This document shows, piece by piece, positions 26,201 through 34,648 of a stretch of 64,000 bases of DNA. The stretch is from Sphingomonas sp. Its GTDB lineage: Bacteria > Pseudomonadota > Alphaproteobacteria > Sphingomonadales > Sphingomonadaceae. The stretch spans positions 1 through 64,000 of the forward strand of contig NZ_JAGHZV010000010.1 of NCBI RefSeq assembly GCF_017745215.1, in the 5' to 3' direction. The position numbers and the translations under genes were made by a program. Position 1 is the stretch's first letter; each line of letters starts with the position of its first letter. The notes beneath the pieces were generated by a model that saw nothing but the letters and a program-made list of their open reading frames with translations, searched no databases and had not been told where the DNA came from.

Positions 26201-26209
26201 GGTTTCAGC

Positions 26210-27091
26210 TCAAATCGCCCCGCTGAACGTGTCGCATTGCCCCGGATCGCCCGAATCCAGCCCGCGCTTCAGCCAGCGCATCCGCTCCTCGGACGTGCCG
26301 TGGGTGAACTTGTCGGGCATCACCGTCCCCTGCGCCTCCCGTTGAAGGGTATCGTCGCCGATCGCGTGCGCGGCGGTCAGGCCTTCCTCGATGTCGCCGG
26401 GCTCGAGCCGGTCCTTGTTGTACGAGGCCCACACCCCCGCGAAGCAATCCGCTTGCAGCTCCAGCCGCACCGAGAGCTTGTTCGCCTCGGTCTCGCCCGC
26501 CGCCGCCTGGCGCCGCGACACTTCGTCCGAGATGCCGAGCAGGTCCTGGATATGGTGCCCCATCTCGTGCGCGATCACATAGTCGCGCGCGAAGTCGCCC
26601 TTCGCGCCGAAGCGCTGCGCCAGCTCGTCGAAGAAGGCGGTGTCGAGGTACACGCCGTCGTCGCCCGGGCAATAATAGGGCCCGACCGCCGACGAGGCGA
26701 AGCCGCACGCCGAATTGGCGCCGCCGGTGTAGAAATAGATCGTCGCGGGCTCGTACTGCTTGCCGGTCTTCCGGAAGATCGCCGCCCAGGTGAGGTCGGC
26801 GCTGTGCATCACCTTGCACGCCTCCAGCCGCGCCGGCGTGTTGCACACTCCCGAGCCGCTCTCCCCGGCGGTGGTGCTGACCGTCCCCGGCCCCGCGCCG
26901 GTCGAGACCAGCCCGCCGCCGCCCATCGACAGGTACACCGCCGCGACCACCGCGAGCAGCAGGAAGCCGCCGCAGCCCATCCGCCCGCTCAGGAAGAAGG
27001 GCAGCAGCCCGAGCAGCGGAAAGCCGCCGCCCCCGCCGCCGCTGCCCAGGTCGCGCGCATTCTCGGTGGGGTCGATGTCGTCCAGCCGCAT
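26210..27091 (-). CDS. YpfJ-family neutral zinc metallopeptidase
   Basis: 293 residues. A short N-terminal MRLDDIDPTENARD motif and Gly-rich linker precede one membrane helix (about 38-58). The extracytoplasmic zinc peptidase domain has HEMGHHIQDLLG (His175, Glu176, His179). Cysteines at CNTP, EACK, SACGF and YYCPGD probably form disulfides. The ELQADCFAGVWA helix supplies the third ligand region. The family is common but its substrates are unknown. The ATG at 27091 matches the usual family start. Confidence 0.9.
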   Translation of the reverse strand: MRLDDIDPTENARDLGSGGGGGGFPLLGLLPFFLSGRMGCGGFLLLAVVAAVYLSMGGGGLVSTGAGPGTVSTTAGESGSGVCNTPARLEACKVMHSADLTWAAIFRKTGKQYEPATIYFYTGGANSACGFASSAVGPYYCPGDDGVYLDTAFFDELAQRFGAKGDFARDYVIAHEMGHHIQDLLGISDEVSRRQAAAGETEANKLSVRLELQADCFAGVWASYNKDRLEPGDIEEGLTAAHAIGDDTLQREAQGTVMPDKFTHGTSEERMRWLKRGLDSGDPGQCDTFSGAI

Positions 27092-27204
27092 GGAAGGTCC
27101 CGCCTGATGTTCCTCTTCCGCAACAATGCGCCAAGCGCGGCTTCGTTGCACCCCTGGAATCGCGTTGGCCGTGGCGAAATCGTGATGCGAGCCCAGCATC
27201 AACC

Positions 27205-27344
27205 GTCATCCCGGCGAAAGCCGGGACCCAGGGTTACAGAGGATTGCTGGGTGAACAGCGCCCCGCGCTGTTCAGGCCATGCTGGGAGCATGGCCGACCC
27301 GGCAATCGCTCGCGGCCCTGGGTCCCGGCTTTCGCCGGGATGAC
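27205..27344. repeat. sphingomonad palindromic repeat, copy 4, expanded centre
   Basis: Same outer arms as the other copies, but the centre is about 60 nt longer. It contains an extra hairpin (GAACAGCGCCCCGCGCTGTTC-like, near 27253-27273) and a CATGCTGGGAGCATGG motif. It lies between the divergent YpfJ and patatin genes. Confidence 0.8.
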
Positions 27345-27444
27345 GACTTGGAGCGAGGGCGGCCCGCGCGGGCTGGAACGATGCCTCCACCTACTTAGGT
27401 TTAACCCCTGAGTCGGCCCCTTCCCTATCGTGCTGCATTGCGCC

Positions 27445-28602
27445 ATGCCCCACGCCATGGCCGATGCAGACTCGCGCAAGCCCCGGCGCCGCTCTCCCGC
27501 CCTGCCGCTGCCGGACACGGTGGCGCTGGTGCTGCAGGGCGGCGGCGCGCTCGGCAGCTACCAGGCCGGCGTGATCGAAGCGCTCGACCATGCCCAGATC
27601 GAGATCGACTGGGTCGCGGGCATCTCGATCGGCGCCGTCAACGCCGCGATCCTCGCCGGCAACCCGCCCGAGCGCCGGCTCGAGCGCCTTCGCACCTTCT
27701 GGGACACGGTCAGCGCCTCGCTCCCCGACCTCGGCGTGCCCCTCGGCGACGGCATGCGCGAGCTCGTCCACGAATGGTCGGCCTCGATGGTCGCGGTGCA
27801 GGGCGTGCCGGGCTTCTTCACCCCGCGCTTCGTGCCCCCGGCCTTCGCCGTGCCCGGCACGATGGAGGCGCTCAGCTTCTACGATTCCTCCCCCTTGCGG
27901 AAGACGCTCGACACGCTCGTCGACTGGGACCTGCTCAACAACGGCCCCGTCCGCCTCTCGGTCGGCGCGGTCGACATCGAGAGCGGCAACTTCCGCTATT
28001 TCGACACGCATGTCGGCGACCGGATCGACGCGCGCCACATCATGGCCTCGGGCGCGCTCCCGCCCGGGCTGCCGCCGATCGAGATCGACGGCGCGCTGTG
28101 GTGGGACGGCGGGCTCGTCTCGAACACCCCGCTCACCCATGTGCTCGACAACCAGGAAGCGACGATGCTCGTCTTCCAGGTCGATCTCTTCCCCGCCCAG
28201 GCCGAGCGCCCGCGCACGATCATGGACGTGCTCGCGCGCGAGAAGGAGATCCGCTACTCCAGCCGCACCCGCGCGATCTCCGACGAGCGCATCCGCCGCC
28301 GCCGCGACCGCGAGCTCGCGCGCAAGGTGCTCGCCAAGCTGCCGCCCGAGCTCCAGGCCGACCCCGACGTGCAGGAGCTCACGCGCCGCGCCGCCGAGAA
28401 GCCGGTCAGCCTCGTCCAGCTCATCTACCGCGCCAACCGCTGGGAAGGCGGCAGCCGCGACTTCGAATTCTCGCGCCGCACGATGCACGAGCATTGGCAG
28501 GCCGGCCTCGCCGACGTCGCCGAGACGATGGCGAACGCGCGGCTGATCGCCCAGGACATCATCGAGGGCAAGACCGCCGCCTTCGACCTCACCCAACGCT
28601 AA
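27445..28602 (+). CDS. patatin-like phospholipase
   Basis: 385 residues. Oxyanion loop GGGALGSYQ (about 33-41), nucleophile elbow GISIG with Ser61, and catalytic Asp221 in WWDGG complete the patatin Ser-Asp dyad. A C-terminal extension rich in charged helices (about 260-385) is typical of the patatin/DUF3734 group. These are lipid acyl hydrolases. Directly upstream of 3-hydroxybutyrate dehydrogenase with 14 bp between, suggesting a role in lipid or polyhydroxybutyrate turnover (inference). Starts at 27430 (GTG), 27445 or 27457 are all possible; no clear ribosome site. Confidence 0.88.
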   Translation: MPHAMADADSRKPRRRSPALPLPDTVALVLQGGGALGSYQAGVIEALDHAQIEIDWVAGISIGAVNAAILAGNPPERRLERLRTFWDTVSASLPDLGVPLGDGMRELVHEWSASMVAVQGVPGFFTPRFVPPAFAVPGTMEALSFYDSSPLRKTLDTLVDWDLLNNGPVRLSVGAVDIESGNFRYFDTHVGDRIDARHIMASGALPPGLPPIEIDGALWWDGGLVSNTPLTHVLDNQEATMLVFQVDLFPAQAERPRTIMDVLAREKEIRYSSRTRAISDERIRRRRDRELARKVLAKLPPELQADPDVQELTRRAAEKPVSLVQLIYRANRWEGGSRDFEFSRRTMHEHWQAGLADVAETMANARLIAQDIIEGKTAAFDLTQR

Positions 28603-28616
28603 GCCAGGAGTCTCCC

Positions 28617-29402
28617 ATGTTCCTCAAGGGCAAGTCCGCGATCGTCACCGGCTCCACTTCGGGCATCGGTCTCGCCTATGCCAAGGCGCTCGCGGCCGAG
28701 GGCGCCGGCGTGATGATCAACGGCTTCGGCGACGCCGCCGCGATCGAGACCGAGCGCGCCAACCTCGCCACGATCAGCGGCGCCAAGGCGCTCTACGACG
28801 CCGCCGACATGACCAGGCCCGACCAGATCGAAGCGATGGTCAAGCGCTGCCACGACGAGCTGGGCGGACCCGACATCATCATCAACAATGCCGGCATCCA
28901 GCACGTCGCGCCGATCGAGGATTTCCCGCCCGAGAAGTATGACGCGATCATCGCGATCAACCTCTCCTCGGCCTGGCACATGATCCGCGCCGCGGTGCCG
29001 TTCATGAAGGCGGCGAACTGGGGCCGGATCATCTCGACGGCGAGTGCGCACAGCCTCGTCGCCAGCCCCAACAAGTCGGCCTATGTCATGGCCAAGCACG
29101 GCATCGCCGGGCTCACCAAGACGATCGCGCTCGAAGTCGCGACGAACGGCATCACGGTCAACTGCGTCTCGCCCGGCTATGTCTGGACCCCGCTGGTCGA
29201 GAACCAGATCCCCGACACGATGAAGACCCGCAACATGACCCGCGAGCAGGTGATCAACGACGTGCTGCTCGACGCGCAGCCGACCAAGGCCTTCGTCCAG
29301 CCCGAGGAAGTCGCCGCGCTGGTGCTGTTCCTCTGCCGCGACGAGGCCAAGTCCATCACCGGGGCCAATTATTCGATCGACGGAGGCTGGACCGCGGCCT
29401 GA
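28617..29402 (+). CDS. bdhA: 3-hydroxybutyrate dehydrogenase
   Basis: A 261-residue short-chain dehydrogenase that interconverts 3-hydroxybutyrate and acetoacetate with NAD. Nucleotide motif TGSTSGIG (about 11-18), NNAG (about 89-92), and the catalytic Ser143, Tyr156, Lys160 set are present. QPEEVAALVLFLCRDEA and the closing IDGGWTAA are characteristic of this family. A CCAGGAG ribosome site precedes the ATG. Functionally it links to the scoA/scoB genes at 56-58 kb. Confidence 0.92.
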   Translation: MFLKGKSAIVTGSTSGIGLAYAKALAAEGAGVMINGFGDAAAIETERANLATISGAKALYDAADMTRPDQIEAMVKRCHDELGGPDIIINNAGIQHVAPIEDFPPEKYDAIIAINLSSAWHMIRAAVPFMKAANWGRIISTASAHSLVASPNKSAYVMAKHGIAGLTKTIALEVATNGITVNCVSPGYVWTPLVENQIPDTMKTRNMTREQVINDVLLDAQPTKAFVQPEEVAALVLFLCRDEAKSITGANYSIDGGWTAA

Positions 29403-29444
29403 TCCACCGCCACAAGGAGGCGGGGCGGGCGGAAGGCGAGGACG

Positions 29445-30068
29445 ATGGCTGGACGCGCTGCACCCCTGATTGCCCTGATGCTGCTCGCCGGTTGCGGCGG
29501 CCACGACAAGCGGCCCGAACGTGCTGCCCCCGTCGACTGGCGCAGCATGGCGACCCAGCCCGACCGCGATCGCCTCCGCGGCTGGCGGACGGCGTGGGAC
29601 GCGGCGCTCGCCAAGGCGCGGCTCGCCGACCCGCAGGCGATCGCCGGAGACGCCGCGCTGTTCGACCCCGACCATGCCCTCGCCGACCCGACGCTCCCGC
29701 CCGGCCGCTACCGCTGCCGCACCTACAAGCTCGGCGGCGCGGGCACGGCGATGCGCGACTTCACTGCCTATCCCTGGTTCGAATGCAACGTCGCCGACGA
29801 GGGCGAGGTCGTCAGCCTCGACAAGCGCACGGGCTCGCAGCGCCCGACCGGGCTGTTGTTCAAGGATTCGGCGGGCGGTGGGAGGCTGATCTTCCTCGGC
29901 ACGCTGATGCTCGGCGACGAGACCGCGCCGCTGCGCTACGGCACCGACGCGACGCGCGACATGATCGGCTATGTCGAGCGCATCGGCCCGAAGCGCTGGC
30001 GCTGGGTGGTGCCGTCGCCCCGCTTCGAATCGCTGCTGGATGTCACCGAGCTGGTGCCGGTGGAGTAA
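29445..30068 (+). CDS. DUF4893 lipoprotein
   Basis: 207 residues with a lipobox (LLAGC, Cys17), so probably outer- or inner-membrane anchored on the periplasmic side. The mature domain matches DUF4893: WRTAWDAALAKAR (about 47-59), a CRTYKLGG segment, PWFEC, GSQRPTGLLF and an IGYVERIGPKRWRWVVP end. Function unknown. A diverged copy of its last 44 codons lies 261 bp downstream. Confidence 0.85.
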   Translation: MAGRAAPLIALMLLAGCGGHDKRPERAAPVDWRSMATQPDRDRLRGWRTAWDAALAKARLADPQAIAGDAALFDPDHALADPTLPPGRYRCRTYKLGGAGTAMRDFTAYPWFECNVADEGEVVSLDKRTGSQRPTGLLFKDSAGGGRLIFLGTLMLGDETAPLRYGTDATRDMIGYVERIGPKRWRWVVPSPRFESLLDVTELVPVE

Positions 30069-30097
30069 CGGTCAGGCATTCTCACGCCCTCTCGACC

Positions 30098-30177
30098 GTC
30101 ATCCCGGCGAAAGCCGGGACCCAGGGCCGCGCGCGACACGGCTTGCTGCCCTGGGTCCCGGCTTTCGCCGGGATGAC
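30098..30177. repeat. sphingomonad palindromic repeat, copy 5
   Basis: Full element 29 bp after the DUF4893 stop. Together with the gene end it forms the first unit of a 261-bp tandem duplication. Confidence 0.88.
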
Positions 30178-30194
30178 GGATTGGGGTCACCATA

Positions 30195-30329
30195 CGCTAC
30201 GGCACCGACGCGACGCACGATATCATCGGCTACGTCGAGCGCATCGGTCCCAGGCGCTGGCGCTGGGTGGTGCCGTCGCCGCGCTTCGAATCGCTGCTTG
30301 ACGTGACCGAGCTCGTGCCGGTGGAATAA
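30195..30329 (+). pseudogene. 3' remnant of a second DUF4893 gene
   Basis: 44 codons and a stop in frame match codons 164-207 of the upstream DUF4893 gene, at an offset of exactly 261 bp. The differences are mostly third-position or conservative (for example Lys to Arg, Met to Ile), and there is no frameshift. The 5' part is absent; a palindromic repeat and a few bases replace it. It is best read as the tail of a former complete tandem paralogue, cut down by recombination between repeats. Confidence 0.85.
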
Positions 30330-30358
30330 CGGTCGGGTATTCTCGCGCCCTCTCGACC

Positions 30359-30438
30359 GTCATCCCGGCGAAAGCCGGGACCCAGGGTTACGGAAGACAT
30401 CGCTCGCGGCCCCGGGTCCCGGCTTTCGCCGGGATGAC
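30359..30438. repeat. sphingomonad palindromic repeat, copy 6
   Basis: Follows the DUF4893 remnant at the same distance as copy 5 follows the intact gene. The flanking TCGACC sequence is also shared with copy 5. Confidence 0.88.
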
Positions 30439-30449
30439 GGATTGGGGGG

Positions 30450-31178
30450 TCACCCCCGCCCGAGGAACGCGATCCGGTTTTGCACCACCAGCGCCTCGTA
30501 GAAGTTCAGATGGTCCGGCACGTCCGCCATGTGGACGATCACGTCCGCCATGTCCCGCGGCCGCGCCGCGCGGTCCTCGGGCAGGCTCGCCACCGTCGGC
30601 GACAGCTCGGTCGCCACCACGCCCGGATGGAAGATCGACACCGCGACATTATGCGCCCGCCCGTCGATCGCCAGCGCCCGCGTCAGCCCGTCCAGCCCCC
30701 ATTTGCTCGCGGTATAGGCCGGGCTCTCGGGCCGCGGCACCCGGGCCGAGATCGAGCCGACGTTGATGATCCGGCCATGCCCCTGCGGCTTCATCACCCG
30801 GAACGCCTCGCGCGCGCACAGGAACGCCGAAGTGAGGTTGGTATCGATCACCCGGTGCCACAGCGCCAGCTCGGTCTGCTCGATCGGCGTGCTGTCGGCG
30901 ATTCCCGCATTGTTGACCAGCACGTCGACCCGCCCGAACCGCGCCATCGCCCGGTCGAACAGCGCCGCCACCGCCGTTTCGTCGGTCACGTCGGTCGTCA
31001 CCGCCAGCGCCTCGCCGCCCGCCGCTTCGATCTTCGCGACCAGCCCGTCCAGCCGCTCCGCCCGCCGTGCCGCGAGCACGACCTTCGCGCCCCTTTCGGC
31101 AAAGGCCTCGCCGCACGCCTCGCCGATCCCCGAGCTCGCGCCCGTCACCACCACCACGCGATCCTTCAGGATGCTCAC
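30450..31178 (-). CDS. SDR-family oxidoreductase
   Basis: 242 residues of the classical short-chain dehydrogenase family. TGASSGIG nucleotide motif (about 12-19), NNAG (about 89-92), and Ser/Tyr/Lys catalytic residues in NVGSIS and YTASK are present. The RAERLD arginine after the second strand points to NADP preference. The substrate cannot be told; sequence style is like YdfG/serine 3-dehydrogenase-type enzymes. Independent gene ending close to a palindromic repeat. Confidence 0.88.
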   Translation of the reverse strand: MSILKDRVVVVTGASSGIGEACGEAFAERGAKVVLAARRAERLDGLVAKIEAAGGEALAVTTDVTDETAVAALFDRAMARFGRVDVLVNNAGIADSTPIEQTELALWHRVIDTNLTSAFLCAREAFRVMKPQGHGRIINVGSISARVPRPESPAYTASKWGLDGLTRALAIDGRAHNVAVSIFHPGVVATELSPTVASLPEDRAARPRDMADVIVHMADVPDHLNFYEALVVQNRIAFLGRG

Positions 31179-31246
31179 GCCTGCCTCTCCCGCTTGTTCG
31201 ACGATCCCATATTGGATTCGTCATCAACGGAAAAGCCGGCAGATGC

Positions 31247-31675
31247 CTATTGCGGGCAGAGGAAGCTGGCGGTGGTGTCGCTGAGCGGCCCGGGCCACTG
31301 GCCGAACTGGATCGCGCCGCTGTAGAAATAGAGCGGCGAGGCGGGGAAGGCCATGTTGAGGTTGAACGGCAGCAGGTCCGGATCGTCGCCCTGCGCGATC
31401 ATGGTGAGCGGGAAGCCGATCGCATAGCTGTCGCTGTAGATGAAGATCAGCCCGGTGAAGGGCGCGATCACCGGCGCGGCGGGATTGGGGAAGGAGAGCG
31501 TGCCGGTCACCGGCACCACTTCGCACTTGGCGTCGCCGGGATCGGCGGTCCCTTCGGCGAACGACGTGGCGGTGTCGGGGATCTCGATCGTCAGGTCATA
31601 GTCGAAGCCCGACTGGCCATCGGTCATGATCTCCGGGCTGTAGACGGTGAGCTTCAGCGTGACGGTCTCGGCCAT
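31247..31675 (-). CDS. hypothetical protein, beta-rich
   Basis: 142 residues that I do not recognise. It opens with an alternating strand pattern (AETVTLKLTVYSPEI) and continues with further beta-type segments, one central cysteine and one near the C-terminus (SFLCPQ). No signal peptide is seen. Codon use agrees with its neighbours. The ATG at 31675 is preceded by AAAGGGGA. It may be a soluble immunoglobulin- or jelly-roll-like fold, but that is only an impression from the pattern. Confidence 0.65.
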   Translation of the reverse strand: MAETVTLKLTVYSPEIMTDGQSGFDYDLTIEIPDTATSFAEGTADPGDAKCEVVPVTGTLSFPNPAAPVIAPFTGLIFIYSDSYAIGFPLTMIAQGDDPDLLPFNLNMAFPASPLYFYSGAIQFGQWPGPLSDTTASFLCPQ

Positions 31676-31866
31676 GTCGTCCCCTTTCCATGCTGCGACA
31701 CAGCATAATCGAGGGAGCGAAGGCGCAATATTGCGGAATCCTTCATCGCATCGCCGCAACAGTCACGCGAGAATGAGTTGGATTTTTCCTCGACCTTGCA
31801 AAGTAGGACTTGGCTTGCGAGCTTCGGCGGTGCTCTTTCTCGTCGTTGAAGATGCTGGATGTCTCT

Positions 31867-31885
31867 TGATCGATCTGATCGATCA
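31867..31885. promoter_or_regulatory. 19-bp palindrome in a low-GC gap
   Basis: TGATCGATC-T-GATCGATCA is a perfect dyad inside the 31676-31949 gap. The gap has clearly lower GC than its surroundings and no convincing gene. It may be a regulator site; which neighbour it serves is unclear, as both adjacent genes (31247-31675 and nadC) are on the minus strand. Confidence 0.35.
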
Positions 31886-31949
31886 GAGGCTCCGGAGCGT
31901 TTCTGCAATGATTGGTGTCAACCGTGTCAACCGTTATCGATTTCCTCGA

Positions 31950-32804
31950 TCACTCGGTCGCTTCTGCAGCGAAATCCAGCCCGATGTCCGCCGCCGGGGC
32001 CGACTGGGTGATCCGCCCGACGCTGATATAGGTCACTCCCGTCTCGGCGATCGCGCGGATCGTGTCGAGCCGCACGCCGCCCGAGGCTTCGGTCGGCACC
32101 CGCCCGCCGACCAGCGCCACGGCCTCGCGCAGCACCGGCAGGCCCATGTTGTCGAGCAGCAGGTGCGTCGCGCCAGCTGCCAGCGCCGGCTCGATCTGGT
32201 CGATCCGGTCGACCTCGACGATGATCCGCGTGATCCCCGCCGCCGCCGCGCGCCGCACCGCTTCGCCAACCGATCCGGCGACCGCGACATGATTGTCCTT
32301 GATCATCGCCGCGTCCCACAGCCCGAGCCGGTGGTTGGTCGCCCCGCCCATCCGCGTCGCATATTTCTCGAGCAGGCGCAGCCCCGGCAGCGTCTTGCGC
32401 GTGTCGAGCAGGATCGCCCCCGTCCCGACGATCGCATCGACATAGGACCGCGTCAGCGTCGCGATCCCCGAGAGATGCTGCACCGTGTTGAGCGCCGATC
32501 GCTCCGCCGTGAGCAGCGCGCGCGCCTTGCCGCGGAGCCGCAGCAGGTCGGTCCCCGCAGAGACTCGGTCGCCGTCCGCCACCAGCCGCTCGATCGCCAC
32601 CTCGGGGTCGAGCGCGCGGAAGAAGGCTTCGGCGATCGGCAGCCCGGCGACGATGATCGCGTCGCGGCTGTCCATCACCCCGCCGAACCGCGCCTCGGCC
32701 GGGATCACCGCGGCGGAGGTGATGTCGCCTCCCCCGCCCAGATCCTCGGCGAGCGTGGCGGCGACGAAGGTGTCGAGGTCGAACCCGGGGATGGTCATGC
32801 TCAT
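31950..32804 (-). CDS. nadC: nicotinate-nucleotide pyrophosphorylase (carboxylating)
   Basis: 284 residues. Makes nicotinate mononucleotide from quinolinate and PRPP in NAD synthesis. Clear family segments are the TLAEDLGGGGDITSAA start (about 14-29), AERSALNTVQHLSGIAT (about 99-115), DTRKTLPGLR (about 133-142), HRLGLWDAAMIKDNH (about 157-171), and EASGGV near the C-terminus. The preceding enzyme gene nadA lies about 5 kb away, so the two are not in one operon. An ATG two codons downstream is an alternative start. Confidence 0.95.
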   Translation of the reverse strand: MSMTIPGFDLDTFVAATLAEDLGGGGDITSAAVIPAEARFGGVMDSRDAIIVAGLPIAEAFFRALDPEVAIERLVADGDRVSAGTDLLRLRGKARALLTAERSALNTVQHLSGIATLTRSYVDAIVGTGAILLDTRKTLPGLRLLEKYATRMGGATNHRLGLWDAAMIKDNHVAVAGSVGEAVRRAAAAGITRIIVEVDRIDQIEPALAAGATHLLLDNMGLPVLREAVALVGGRVPTEASGGVRLDTIRAIAETGVTYISVGRITQSAPAADIGLDFAAEATE

Positions 32805-32869
32805 GGCCGCACCCCCTATAGTTTCGCGTTCGCCGCAGCTAGGGTCCGCGGCATCCAGAGGGGATTCCA

Positions 32870-34648
32870 ATGCGCTCCATCCTTGCCACCTTGCTTCTCG
32901 GCGCGTCGCTCAGCGGCGCCGTCGCCACCGCTCCCGTCGCCGCCGTCCGCCCCGCGCCCGCCGCGGCGGAGGCCGCCTTCGCGTCGATCGGCCAGCGCTA
33001 CGTCGCGTCCATCGCCCGCTTCGCACCGAGCTACGCGACCACGCTCGGCGACCACAGCGCCGACACCAAATTGCCCGACGTCACCGCCGCCGGCCGCGCC
33101 GCCCAGGCGAAGTTCGAGGCAGGCCTGCTCGCCGAGCTGGCGAAGCTCGACCGCAAGGCGCTGAGCCGCGACAGCCAGGTCGACGCCGCGATGCTCGAGA
33201 ACCAGCTGCGCTACGACCTCTGGGACCTCGAGACGCTGCAGAGCTGGGCGTGGAACCCGCAGGGCTACAACGACATCGCCGCGGGCGCGCTCTACGGCCT
33301 CGCCGCGCGCGACTTCGCGCCGTGGGGCGTGCGGATGAAGGCCGCGATCGCGCGGATGGAGGGCCTGCCCGCGCTGCTCGCCGAGACGCGCAGGCAGCTC
33401 GTCCCCGCGCGCGTCCCCGCGATCTTCGCGACCACCGTCTCGAAGCAGAATTCGGGGATCGTCGAGATCGCCGAGGGCATGCTCGCGCCGCACAAGGATG
33501 CGCTCCCGGCCGCCGACCAGAAGCGCTTCGACGCCGCGCTGGCGGCGCTGAAGACCGCCGTCGCCGAGCACCAGAAGTGGCTCGACACCGTCCTCGTCCC
33601 CGCAGCCAAGGGCGACTTCCGCCTCGGCGCCAAGCTGTACGACGAGAAGATGAAGTTCGCGCTGCTCTCGGACCTCAGCCGCGCCGAGCTCAAGGCGCGC
33701 GCGGAGAAGGCCAAGCTCGACACCCGCGCCGAGATGTACGCGCTCGCCCGCCAGGTGCTCGGCGCCTCGGCCGATCGCCCCGAGGCGCCCTCGGCCGCAC
33801 AGCAGCAGGCGGCGATCGAAGCCGCGCTCGAGCTCAGCTACGCCAAGCGGCCCGCGCGCGCCGAGCTGATGGACAAGGCCCGCGCGACGCTGGCCCAGGC
33901 GACCGACTTCGTCCGCGCCAAGGGGCTGATCACGCTGCCTGACGCGCCGGTGAAGATCATCACCATGCCGGTGTTCCAGCAAGGCAATGCGGTGGCCTAT
34001 TGCGACTCGCCCGGGCCCTTGGAGCGCCAGCTCGACACCTTCTACGCCATCTCGCCGATCCCCGCCGACTGGAGCGACGAGCAGGCCACCTCGTTCCTGC
34101 GCGAATACAACGACTATATGATCCACGACCTCGGCATCCACGAGGCGATGCCGGGCCACTACGTCCAGATCGCGCATTCGAACGACAATCCCTCGACGCT
34201 GCGCGCGCTGCTCTCCTCGGGCTCGTTCGTCGAAGGCTGGGCAGTCTATGCCGAGGGGATGATGGCCGACGCCGACTATCTGGACGGCGATCCGCTGTTC
34301 AAGCTCACCGTGCTCAAGATGCGGCTGCGCTCGATCACCAACACGCTGCTCGACATCGGCATCCAGACCGAGGGCATGACCCGCGACCAGGCGATGGCGC
34401 TGATGACCCAGGGCGCCTTCCAGCAGGAGCGCGAAGCGGCGGGCAAATGGGTGCGCGCCAGCCTGAGCTCCACCCAGCTGCTCAGCTATTTCCTCGGCTA
34501 CACCGAGCATATGGCGATGCGCGAGGAAGCCAAGGCCAGGCAGGGCGCCGCCTTCGACCTCAAGAAGTACAATGACTCGGTGCTCAGCCACGGCTCGCCG
34601 CCGGCGCGGTTCGTGCGCGAGCTGATGTTCGGGCTGCCGATCGAATGA
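32870..34648 (+). CDS. secreted DUF885-family protein (putative zinc peptidase)
   Basis: 592 residues. A signal peptide is cleaved near AVA (about 19-25). The rest is a long helical domain of the DUF885 family, with the putative metal motif HEAMPGH (His424, Glu425, His430) and a following EGWAVYAEGM helix (about 450-459). Related proteins behave as carboxypeptidase-like zinc enzymes, so a periplasmic peptidase is likely but unproven. Its stop overlaps the next gene's start by 4 bp (ATGA). Divergent from nadC. Confidence 0.88.
   Translation: MRSILATLLLGASLSGAVATAPVAAVRPAPAAAEAAFASIGQRYVASIARFAPSYATTLGDHSADTKLPDVTAAGRAAQAKFEAGLLAELAKLDRKALSRDSQVDAAMLENQLRYDLWDLETLQSWAWNPQGYNDIAAGALYGLAARDFAPWGVRMKAAIARMEGLPALLAETRRQLVPARVPAIFATTVSKQNSGIVEIAEGMLAPHKDALPAADQKRFDAALAALKTAVAEHQKWLDTVLVPAAKGDFRLGAKLYDEKMKFALLSDLSRAELKARAEKAKLDTRAEMYALARQVLGASADRPEAPSAAQQQAAIEAALELSYAKRPARAELMDKARATLAQATDFVRAKGLITLPDAPVKIITMPVFQQGNAVAYCDSPGPLERQLDTFYAISPIPADWSDEQATSFLREYNDYMIHDLGIHEAMPGHYVQIAHSNDNPSTLRALLSSGSFVEGWAVYAEGMMADADYLDGDPLFKLTVLKMRLRSITNTLLDIGIQTEGMTRDQAMALMTQGAFQQEREAAGKWVRASLSSTQLLSYFLGYTEHMAMREEAKARQGAAFDLKKYNDSVLSHGSPPARFVRELMFGLPIE

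Noticed and set aside
23722..26226. 834-codon plus-strand open frame
   Set aside because: Antisense shadow of the two DUF898 genes; full of His/Gln/Arg/Glu with no membrane or domain pattern.
27205..27344. Palindromic repeats as intrinsic terminators
   Set aside because: Strong hairpins but no following U-run on either strand. They are better described as REP-like elements, though they may slow RNase or polymerase.
31654..31908. 84-codon minus-strand frame in the low-GC gap
   Set aside because: Overlaps the start of the gene at 31247-31675, lacks a ribosome site, and has codon use unlike neighbours.
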